From Rhabditophanes sp. KR3021 (lineage: Eukaryota; Nematoda; Chromadorea; Rhabditida; Alloionematidae), in NCBI GenBank assembly GCA_963281155.1, contig CAUJLY010000002.1, positions 5,642,001-5,706,000 of the forward strand: a stretch of DNA of 64,000 nt. Direction: 5' to 3'. The position numbers and the translations under genes were made by a program. Of the stretch, positions 54,829 through 64,000 are shown piece after piece. How positions within the stretch are numbered: the stretch's first letter is position 1; the number at the start of each line of letters is the position of its first letter. The notes beneath the pieces are model-generated. The model was not told the origin of the DNA, ran no database searches, and was given only the letters and a program-made list of their open reading frames with translations.

Positions 54829-57019
54829 AAACCTGAAAAGTAAATAAATAACGAAGATGAAAGGACAAATAAGTTTTGCATAAAAAAGCAATTATAAATA
54901 GCGTCTCCAAAAAAGTAGTAGATAGTCTGTCCTAATCTACTAATTATAAAACCAAAGATTTAAGCATGTGTCCGTGACAAAATAATATATGACAATGTAT
55001 TTATAAGTCACACAACGTTTGTACATTATTAGATAGGCAAATGATGTAAATATGTTTATCTTTGATTGGAAGTATCTGGCCATTTACAAAGTTGTTAATG
55101 TATTAGTAAGTGTGTTTGGTAGTAGTAAGTAGTCGTTGGTTATTATCATACGTATGTATGTGTAGGTGAGTGCTTAGTCTAGGTATAATAAATAGAGATT
55201 CGAGAGGTCGGTAATTAAATATTTTAGGAACGTCATTGTCAGAGGTTAGGTTAATTTAGTGGTGAATGGCATTTGGCTGAAATTTAGATTGATAAAATGA
55301 GTAATAGTATTAAATAATTGACATCAAATTTGTAACATATGATGAAATAAGAATTTTATATTCAATTGAAGTATAGGATGCTATGAGAGTGACCTGATGT
55401 CAAAATTTGCACGAATTGTATTGAAATATATGAGTGAGAGCGACGTGTGAGAACATACACACAAACTTCAATACCAAGAAGTTTATTACCAAAAAATCGG
55501 AAGTCATTTATTACCTTCATTTACAAACAAAAACGGGTGTGTGCAGGTTATAATATTCCTGTCCCCTAATTCAACATTTTTGAATCTATTAATAGAAGGT
55601 AATGTGTATATTTTTATATGGTAATGTTCTTAAATAGTATAATGCAATATTAACGAGCTCGTGTGATGCATGGAAAATTATGTAAACGGGTAAGTTGTCA
55701 TTTTAATTGTTGAATCATCTGAGCCAAAAAAGTTTATCCTGAATCGATCGTCTTTTGACATGTTAGAAGTTGTAATACTCTGTGGAGTTAAGAGAAATAT
55801 GTACGTTCGGAATATATCCATTTTTACTAGATGGCGTTGCCTTTTTCAAAAAATGAATGAACATATAATACAACATAAGATTAGATAGAAGAGATAGAGG
55901 TTGGTTGAAAGAAGTAAAATCATATGTGATGTGCACTCTCTTTGTATAAAGTAACAAAAAATAGCATTTTTGGCAAAATAATATTTTTATTACCACACAC
56001 AATTTGTGTCAAGGAATGATTAACAAAAAAGAGAGACATACGCCATCTTATTGATTCTAAAGGATTAGCCAGTCGTGTCGTCAAACCCAAAAAACAGACG
56101 AACTAAGCCTTAGAAGTTTCCACTTATCGAAATTTTTATATCTCTCAAAAAGTAACAACTATTTTCGTAAACAGTCTAAAGGTTGAAACACCATCAAGCA
56201 CAAAAAGATATTCAATTCGTGTCATTTTCAAAGTTCTCTCAAATACCTTTATTTGTTTTGTTTGATCATTTTTATTGGTGGTTGATTTTGTCACAAATAT
56301 GACAATACTTTGTTTTGTTAATCAGCCTGAAGTGTCTTTAAAAACAATACATAAGTGTATTAAATTATCTCCTTTTTATTTCTTTGTCATTAAATGAATG
56401 TTTGTGTATTTAAAAATGTATAAATAAACCATATATTTTATATTCAGTCGTCTAAATTTATAAATTGAATAGAATTAAAAAACGATAGAGAATACATAAT
56501 TTGATTGGGATTGCCCCTATCTTATAATCTTGTTGTCAACGAAATAAAAGGGTATGACTGATATTGCAAATCAGAGAACATTACTCTGCATCGACTTTGA
56601 TCATTCGTACCAGACATCATAAGAGTGACGTTCTCTGATAGTTAATGTATGTAGTCGATTTGTGCTAACTAAAGAGACTTTTTTGAAATATTATATGCGA
56701 GTCATGGTGTTGTTTGGAAGTAAAAAATAGAAAACAATATTCGGTAAGATAGTTGATAAGAGGTTTGGTAGTAGTTGATATTATTTGATGTGGCTTAAGA
56801 AGGAACTTATTGGAGTTACTATTTGATTGGCACATGAAAATGAACAATTTAACAAACATATTATTACCAACCACAGGAAATAATTATATTTGTGTCCAAA
56901 AAAGTAAAAGATATTAGTCTATAATAACAGGAAATTGTTAAGGTAAGCATCATAATTGCTTGAAAAGTTTAAATATCAAATGTTAACACGGTGGCATTCA
57001 TTTATTTTTGTGAGTTTCA
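54829..57019. other. 2.2-kb noncoding region upstream of cat-2
   Basis: No supported gene. Minor minus-strand frames at 55763-56002 and 56665-56874 lack any coding features. It lies between divergent genes and probably holds the regulatory region of the tyrosine hydroxylase gene. A strong inverted repeat is present at 56570-56639. Confidence 0.4.
56570..56639 (+). ncRNA. Hairpin, candidate microRNA precursor or small inverted repeat
   Basis: The left arm ATCAGAGAACATTACTCT (56570-56587) pairs with the right arm AGAGTGACGTTCTCTGAT (56622-56639) with two mismatches in 18 positions, leaving a 34-nt loop. Partial complementarity may continue outside (GACT near 56556 and AGTC near 56655). Size and isolation in noncoding DNA fit a pre-miRNA; the loop is long and the inner stem weak, so a small MITE-like inverted repeat is the alternative. 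Strand of transcription is unknown. Confidence 0.35.
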
Positions 57020-59186
57020 ATGATTGGTTGTGAGGTTACTTCTGGTGCTGAAGTTAAAGTAAGTTTTGTGCGTTGAATTCATTTTTTTAATTTAATTTAG
57101 AAGAAAGCTATACTGACTAGGCGCGACACTCTGGTTAGACAAGCTAGTTTAGATAGGATTAACAATGATTGTTTGAAAAGACGCAATACTATTAAAGGAC
57201 GGCAAGCCTTGAAACAAATTGAAAGCAAAGAATTTCTTGAAATCTTGTCCGATGAAGGTGTTCGTGTCATTAATGCTGTTGATCATGAGGATGAGATACG
57301 GCTAGCCGTTATCTTCACTCCCAGACAATTTAGTTCAACTTTTTTGTCAACTGTCGTAACACAGCTGTCATCACATGGCATTTGGATCAGCCATCTCGAA
57401 ACTAGGCCTGTGTTCAAAGTTATTCATGGCCAGGAAGTGGATGAATCGTCTGAACATTTAGTTGATATTTTTATTGAATGCAAAGGTAATAAGAGGAAAT
57501 TAGTTATGGCTTCGCATGCTATTATTGACACTGAACCGATTAAGGCGATTGACTTGAAAAGGCTCTTTAACTCTCCACTAAGATCCGTTCCGTGGTTTCC
57601 TAAGCATATTAGTGAATTGGATAAATGCATGCATGTTGTCACTAAATACGAGCCTACTGAAGATGAAAAACATCCTGGATATGGCGATGATGATTATATA
57701 AAAAGAAGAGCAGAGTTAAACGCCATAGCTAATAGCTTCAAATGGGGCGATAAAATTCCGCATGTAAATTACACTAAATCGGAAAATGAAACATGGCGAT
57801 TGTCATATGAAAAGTTGAAGACATTAAGGGAATCTCATTGCTGCAAAGAATACCGCCAAAATATTGTCAAATTGGAAGAAGAGGGAGTAATTACACCTGA
57901 TTGCATCCCCCAAATTTCAGATTTAAATGTTTATCTTCAATCAAAAACCGGCTTCCAATTACGGCCTTGCGGGGGATTATTGTCAGCTAGAGATTTCTTA
58001 GCTTCCTTAGCTTTTAGAGTATTCCAGGTAAAGTTTGTCACAGATGCCATGGGCTTAATCAGGATGGCAATAGGGATACGTCAAAAGAGATTAACTAACA
58101 AGATAAAAAAGTTTATTGTAAAGGTGCATAATAGGATCCGCTATATTCTAATTAGACAGACTATTAACGATCTCTTTATAAAATTAACGTGCAAAAATCA
58201 AAAATATCAATAAACTGGTTGATGCTGAGATCAGCTATCTTTCTGTTAAGTCCTTAGTTCATTTTTAAAGCCTCTTCAAAAAACGGTACATCAGAATCTG
58301 AATTCGTGATTTGTCATCTAAAGGCTATGATCAGGATATCTCCACCTTTTCACACACTGCCTTCGAATTGTGCTTCATTTTCAAAACTAGGATTTCGTTC
58401 TTTCCAAAAGATTCATCCCAAATGCATCATTAATAAAATATTTTTTTCTATCGAATATCTTTTTCAGTTCAATCATAATGCCAAAATTAGTGTGATTAAA
58501 TTTACGGCAATTGAACTAAATTTATTGATGGCAATCAAAAAAAGTTAAAAGGAGCTAGGATGTTTACTTTTTGTAATAAAAGTATAATTAATATACTAAT
58601 AAATTGATTTTAGGCTACTCAATATACGAGACATCCTGGCGCTCCGCATCATTCACCAGAACCCGATGTTATTCACGAAATCTTAGGCCATGTTCCTATG
58701 TTTTCAGATCCTCTAATAGCAAAGATGTCTCAGGAGATAGGTTTGCTTTCACTTGGAGCTTCAGATGAAGAAATAGAAAAATTGTCTACCATTTATTGGT
58801 TTATCATAGAATTCGGTTTGTGTCGGGAAGACGGGAAATTCAAGGCAATCGGAGCAGGCTTAATATCTGCCTTTGGAGAACTTCAACATGCATGTTCCGA
58901 CAGTCCAGAGCATCGCGAATTCCTACCAGAAAAAACGGCTATAACTCCGTATGAAGATTCAGATTATCAACCAATGTATTTTGTGACTGATTCATTACCT
59001 AAAGCTTTTGATCAAATCAAGCGATATGCTAAGGAATTCAAGAAACCTTTCATTCTCTCCTACAATAGTTACAATCAATCCATTGAAATCACTTCTAAGA
59101 AGGATGATTTTGAAAGAAAGATTATCGAATTGCAGACTTACCTCGAGGATTTGTCGTACTATTTGGAAGAAAGAAAAAATAATTAG
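57020..59186 (+). CDS. cat-2: Tyrosine 3-hydroxylase (dopamine synthesis)
   Basis: Biopterin- and iron-dependent monooxygenase converting tyrosine to L-DOPA, the limiting step for dopamine. Exons 57020-57058, 57101-58027 and 58614-59186 are all phase 0 and give 512 residues. The N terminus has basic Ser/Thr phosphorylation-type sites (TRRDTLVRQAS, KRRNTIKG) and an ACT-like regulatory domain. The catalytic domain has HPGYGDDDY, GFQLRPCGGLLSARDFLASL, which favours tyrosine over tryptophan hydroxylase, and SPEPDVIHEILGHVPMF. Iron ligands are His343, His348 and Glu388, with the same 5 and 40 spacing as rat TH. SLGASDEEIEKLSTIYWF and a C-terminal tetramerisation helix (IIELQTYLEDLSYYLEE) complete it. 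The 586-bp second intron is long for this region and contains coding-like sequence. Expression in dopaminergic neurons is expected. Confidence 0.92.
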
Positions 59187-59647
59187 ATTAATTTGTGCTT
59201 TGCTTTGATGCTTTCATTGTAATATTTTGATTAGACAATAAATTGTATGCTGCTTTTAATTTTGTTCATTGAGTAAGCCTTTAGGTGTTTTTGCGAATGC
59301 CTTGATATATCTTATAACCCTTTAACATTGCCTAGAAATAACTATCTGAAATAAATCTGAAATCTGTTGATCGTCTTTGTTATCTTTTGACTCGCCTTGG
59401 ACACTAGTATTAGACCCTTCCGTCCTAAAAATTATACTACTACACGTATTAATTTTCTCATAGCAACTCCTTTCACTTATTATAACAAAGATATACGCAA
59501 CTTATATAGTATTGTAGTATGCCAATTCGCCTATTTCCGCAACTTACCACCACATTCCCACGACGACTAAATATACACGCTTTACCAATCGAGCATTTTG
59601 AATTATAAACTAGTAACTTTCTTTATAGCAAAGTATTAACCTTTACG
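59187..59647. other. Noncoding 461 bp upstream of isw-1
   Basis: AT-rich spacer between cat-2 (same strand) and the ISWI gene; contains AATAAA signals for cat-2 (near 59238) and the ISWI promoter or leader region. No other feature seen. Confidence 0.4.
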
Positions 59648-62600
59648 ATGACTGATTCTACACCAAATGAAGAAGTAAGTATGGAAGTAGATGAAATAAT
59701 TCCATCACAGCCTATTTCTCAGGAAGACGACATTGCCCCTGAAGAAGATCATGAAATCATTCATGATCCAGAGGATGAAGATTATGTTGAAGAGAGGGTT
59801 GTTAAAAAAGCTGCGCCAGTTAAGAAGATTGGTAAGTATATTTTTATTAAATGGTTAAAATTACTTTTATTTAGACATTCCCTCAGATTCATTCGATCGA
59901 TTCCAGGAGTTACTACGAAAGACAGAAACATTCTCAAAGAATTTGGCTACTGGGAGGATTACTGCGTCCAAAAAGGATGTCAAAACGGTGATTGGGGACA
60001 ACAGACATCGTAAGACCGAGAAAGAAGAAGATGAAGAGTTATTGGCTGCTGAACAATCTAACGGGAAAGCCGCGTATATGTTTACGAATAATCCTCCGTT
60101 TATCAAAGGAGAAATGCGTGATTACCAAATCCGCGGGTTAAACTGGCTGATCAACCTCGAGTTTAATGGAGTCTCCGGAGTCTTGGCTGATGAAATGGGA
60201 TTGGGTAAAACTTTGCAGACAATTTCATTGTTGGGCTATATGAAACATTTAAGGAAGTTAGATGGACCGTTTCTGATCATTGTACCTAAAAGTGTTCTTA
60301 ACAATTGGATCAACGAAGTCGCCAAATTCTGCCCTACCCTAAGAACAGTCTCACTTATCGGGGATGAAGCATCCAGAAACGAAGTTATCAAAAACAGAAT
60401 ATTAACGCTGGACTTCGACATTGTAGCCACAACTTATGAGATGATTTTAAAAACAATCACTCAACTAAAGAAAATCAAATGGGAATATGTGATTATCGAC
60501 GAAGCTCATAGAATCAAAAATGAAAAATCTAAGTTGTCAGAGATGGTACGTTTGTTAAATTCAAATAATAGATTGTTGATTACTGGAACTCCATTGCAAA
60601 ATAATTTGCATGAGTTGTGGGCTTTGCTTAACTTCTTGTTGCCTGATTTGTTCAATAATTCGGAGGACTTCGATTCTTGGTTTACGAATGAAAATTGTTT
60701 GGGGAACAACGAGGAAGTTGTCAAGAGACTTCATCAAGTCTTACAACCTTTTCTCCTTCGTCGCCTTAAATCAGATGTTGAGAAAGGATTACTCCCAAAA
60801 ATTGAGTTGAAAGTTTTTGTTGGCTTGTCAAAAATGCAACGTGAATGGTATACTAAGATCCTTATGAAGGAATTGGATATTATCAATGGTGCGGGCAAAG
60901 TTGAGAAAACACGTTTAATGAACATTTTGATGCATTTGAGAAAGTGCTGCAATCACCCATATTTGTTTGATGGAGCTGAGCCTGGACCTCCTTATACGAC
61001 TGACAAACATCTCGTCGACAATTGCGGAAAAATGGTGCTGTTGGATAAATTGTTGAAGAAGTTCAAAGAACAAGGTAAGTATTTCGTTAATTTTGCCTCT
61101 TTGCTGTCTATTGAAAAGTTCGCATTAACATTATTTGATGGGTGACAATTCGTATTAGACTATAACAATTAAGGAGTTAAGGGCTTCTTAATGAAAAGCA
61201 TGATTAAGATGTCAGATGCCTCCTTAACAATTAAAAGAGTTTTTAAAATCACTCCATATCAGATACAACTTTTAAAACATTTTTACCCAAACTATTTTAG
61301 GTTCGCGAGTTTTGATCTTCTCCCAAATGTCGAGAATGTTGGATTTATTTGAAGATTACTGTTGGTGGCGTGAATACAAATATTGCCGCTTGGATGGACA
61401 GACAGCCCACGAAGATCGTCAAAAATCAATTGATGACTTCAATTCGGAAGGTTCTGACAAATTCATTTTCATGTTAACGTAAGTCTAATAGTCTAATTAG
61501 TCACAGCTTAATTGTTTTAGTACTCGAGCTGGTGGACTTGGCATCAACTTGACATCTGCGGATGTAGTTATCTTGTATGATTCGGATTGGAATCCACAAA
61601 TGGACTTACAGGCTCAGGACCGTGCTCATAGATTGGGTCAAAAGAAACAAGTGCGTGTTTTTCGTTTGATCACAGAAGCTACTGTCGATGAAAGAATTAT
61701 AGAAAAGGCTGAAATGAAGTTGTGTCTTGATAATATTGTTATCCAACAAGGCCGTCTTTCAGAAGCTCAGAAAACACTCGGAAAGGATGAGATGTTAAAT
61801 ATGATTCGTCAAGGTAGTTACGAATGAATTTATTATTTAATAATTGAGTTTTTAGGAGCTGATGCCGTAATTGCAAGCAAAGATGCAACAATTACTGACG
61901 ACGATATTGATACAATTTTGGCCGCTGCGGAAAAGAAGACAGCTGAGATGAAAGAAAAAATCGGTGTGGCAAGTGAAAAGAATTTGCGCAACATGGCATT
62001 TGATGTTGACGAAGCTAGTCAAGATGGTACTAAGAAAAAATTGGGAGTCTACAACTTTGAAGGGGAAGACTACAAAGAGAAGCAAAAGATGAAGTCTAAT
62101 TTACCCTCGTTTTGGATTGAACCCCCAAAGAGAGAAAGGAAGCAGTTTTACGAATACAACAAATTCAATGAAGCTAAAACATCCAAGAAAAGCAATCGCC
62201 CCCCAAGACCAAAAAACCAGCCTGATGTCAAGGAATTTCAATTCTACCCTAAACGTTGTTACCAATTGGTGGAAAAGGAAAATCTTTATTACCGTAAATC
62301 CATCAATTGGACTGTTCCTTTGAACACAACTATCACAAATGAAAAAGCTGCTCTAAAGAAGCAATCTACGGAGCAGAAGAAAATTGACAGTGCCAAAGCT
62401 TTGACAAAAGCCGAAATTCAAGAGAAAGAACGTCTGTTGACTGAAGGTTTTCCAGGTTGGAATAAAGGTGAATATGTTGCTTTCGTTAAAGCTTGTGAGA
62501 AGCATGGAAGAAAAGATATCCAGTCTATTGCTGCGGAAATACCCACTAAATCCTTTAAAGAAGTTGATGCCTATTCTAAGATCTTCTGGATTAAGATTCA

Positions 62601-63417
62601 TACTTTGAAGGAAAAAGACAAGATTTTGAATAATGTTAAGAAGGGTGAAAACAGACTTCGCAAAACTAAGAGTGTTCAAAAGGCCATTGACAAGGGTATT
62701 AATGAATGCATTAGTCCACTTGATCAATTGAATTTGTTTAGCCATGCTGGGGCAAAACAAAAGCTTTTTACCCCAGAAGATGACCGTTTTCTATTAATTC
62801 AAATGTCTGAAATTGGGTGGCAAAATGAAGCAAGCCCAGAAATAATTGCCGAACGTATTCGTTCTCACACAAAGTACCGTTGGGACTTTAGAATGATTTC
62901 AAGAACTCCGGATGACATCAGAAATAGAGTCAATCAACTTCTTGCCATCATAGAACGCAATATGAAGAAGACTGAGTGGGTCTTGCATCAAGATGTTGCT
63001 AGAATCAACGATCAGTCAGATGATGAAGAAAATGTTGATAGTAGCAAGGATGGAAAGAAACCAAAGAAAAGGAAACATGAAGATAGTGTTGCCGAAGAAG
63101 TTGAAGATGGCGAAGAAGACAATGATGGGCAGTCTGTCGCTGGCAGTGAAATAGCTGCAATTGGAGCCGATTATTCCTCTGACGACGAGCAAGAAACAAC
63201 GGACGAAGAAGTTGAACATGACGAAAGTGATGCTGAAGTTCAAATTGCTCTTCCAGTCAAAAAAGCTAAAGCAGCTCCAACTCCCAAAAAAGTGGCTACA
63301 CCTAAAGTACCCAAGCAAGTGACCAAGAAACCCCCTAAGGTAACTCCTGCAAGACCTATTACACCTGATGATGGCTCGCGCAGAAGAAGTACTCGTATTA
63401 GAGCTACGAGAAATTAA
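59648..63417 (+). CDS. isw-1: ISWI chromatin-remodelling ATPase
   Basis: SNF2-family motor of NURF/ACF/CHRAC-type complexes that slides and spaces nucleosomes. Exons 59648-59831, 59875-61074, 61301-61478, 61521-61813 and 61856-63417 join in frame ([44 protein letters not shown]), giving 1,138 residues. An acidic N terminus precedes the ATPase: [11 protein letters not shown] (Lys about 173), [11 protein letters not shown] (Asp about 270), [13 protein letters not shown], then the C-terminal lobe with STRAGG-like [12 protein letters not shown] and [17 protein letters not shown] (from about [10 protein letters not shown]), SANT ([18 protein letters not shown]) and SLIDE ([18 protein letters not shown]) domains follow. 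A Lys/Glu/Pro-rich tail of about 140 residues (ending [12 protein letters not shown]) is longer than in fly ISWI. Intron 2 (226 bp) is the only one above 45 bp. Confidence 0.96.
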
Positions 63418-63506
63418 TTATTAAACTATTCCTCTTTTTAATCTAATCTTATTTTTGGCTTCAATTAATTTACACATAATAAAATCATCTTTCAATACAC
63501 AATCTT

Positions 63507-64000
63507 TTATTTATTTTTAATATCCAATGATTCTACACGTTTTGGTGGAATGGGTTTGATTTCGGTCTTATCAGTACCATCACTATGATAAGTGACTTCT
63601 TTTTGGTTTATAACTCCACTCTTATTAACTACTTCTTTCTCATTTATAACTTCATTCTGATCAATTACTCTTTTCGGGATTACAATATCTCTGTTCTTCC
63701 ACATTTGTACAGCTCCATATAACAGCGAAAAAGAATAGCCGTATTTGCAAAAGATTCCCAAATATCCAATTAGTGCAAATATGCTCAAAACAATTAGCGT
63801 GTAATGAAAAGGAACGAGATCGAATACAATCAAGAATCCTCTGATAATAATTTCCAGTATCTTCGAAATATATTCACCAATTAAAGACAACATCACATTG
63901 ATAGGCGATAAATGCCATAAAATATTCTTCCTCATTATATCTTCATGTTTCCTACACTTTCTGAACCCGAGATATTCTAGTATTGAATTTGAACAAGACA
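63507..64000 (-). CDS. CLCC1-like (Mid-1-related) intracellular chloride channel, 5' partial
   Basis: The minus-strand frame is open from the window edge to a stop at 63507, with about 164 residues visible, the C-terminal part of a gene that continues beyond 64000. From the edge it reads LEYLGFRKCRKHEDIM, then LSPINVMLSLIGEYISKILE, a hydrophobic segment around VPFHYTLIVLSIFALIGYLG, a YGYSFSLLYGAV element, and a Lys/Glu-rich cytosolic tail with repeated DQNEVINEKEVVNKSGV-like units. The layout of a Cys-containing helix, a Pro-led amphipathic helix, a transmembrane helix and a YG element before a charged tail resembles CLCC1, an endoplasmic-reticulum channel. The match is by pattern only. The Met at 63935 could be an internal residue. 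Confidence 0.42.
   Translation of the reverse strand, partial: SCSNSILEYLGFRKCRKHEDIMRKNILWHLSPINVMLSLIGEYISKILEIIIRGFLIVFDLVPFHYTLIVLSIFALIGYLGIFCKYGYSFSLLYGAVQMWKNRDIVIPKRVIDQNEVINEKEVVNKSGVINQKEVTYHSDGTDKTEIKPIPPKRVESLDIKNK

Noticed and set aside
55763..56874. Minus-strand frames at 55763-56002 and 56665-56874 upstream of cat-2
   Set aside because: AT-rich chance frames with no coding features.
57020..59186. Tryptophan hydroxylase (tph-1) or phenylalanine hydroxylase as the identity
   Set aside because: GFQLRPCGGLLSARDFLASL and SDEEIEKLSTIYWF agree better with tyrosine hydroxylase than with the corresponding tryptophan hydroxylase segments.

Overview
This is nuclear DNA from a nematode. 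The genes are split by very short introns (typically 37-46 bp, AT-rich, GT...TTTAG/TTTCAG), the sequence is AT-rich, and several start codons lie just after a TTTTAG-type acceptor with no visible upstream exon, as expected for spliced-leader addition. Gene content agrees: an Srt-type chemoreceptor, TIL-domain secreted proteins, an ET/Ly6-like secreted protein, a tyrosine hydroxylase (cat-2 type), UNC-80, and a nematode-style Argonaute. Species cannot be named from the sequence; a chromadorean nematode is the best inference.

Layout. 1-1750 (+): 3' end of a tailless-like (NR2E) nuclear receptor, then an acyl-protein thioesterase. 2056-15631 (-): the NALCN-channel subunit UNC-80, with one 7.3-kb first coding exon and three large introns filled with decayed foreign-looking coding sequence. 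16609-16884 (-): a tiny Cys-rich membrane protein. 17090-25347 (-): the spliceosome core PRP8, divergent from 25662-26397 (+), a STEEP1/CXorf56 homologue. 26871-28673 (-): a MATH-BTB-like protein. 28.7-30.8 kb: a gene desert.

30.8-36.0 kb (+): a cluster of four secreted Cys-rich proteins (Pro/Cys repeat, two TIL-type, one EGF-type). 36152-40873: a DXO/Dom3-like decapping nuclease relative head to head with a slicer-competent Argonaute. 41.1-43.7 kb: three small secreted or membrane proteins. 44314-50108 (+): a 4E-T/IFET-1-like protein, the coenzyme Q kinase COQ8 and nicotinate phosphoribosyltransferase in close tandem, possibly an operon. 50.2-52.0 kb: an Srt chemoreceptor and a decayed receptor fragment. 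52395-54828 (-): an MFSD8/CLN7-like transporter. 57020-59186 (+): tyrosine hydroxylase. 59648-63417 (+): ISWI chromatin remodeller. 63507-64000 (-): the C-terminal part of a CLCC1-like channel, cut by the window end.

The most unusual signal is in introns. Large introns of otherwise compact genes carry broken coding sequence. The clearest is antisense in prp-8 intron 2: a NUMOD4-HNH-NUMOD1 homing-endonuclease-like gene, a combination familiar from giant viruses, phages and organelles rather than animals. unc-80 introns hold a C2H2 zinc-finger relic and several other decayed reading frames, and a noncoding segment is shared between an unc-80 intron and an mfsd8 intron. This suggests a family of invading elements or an endogenised large DNA virus. 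Two single-base frameshifts in prp-8 homopolymers look like assembly errors.
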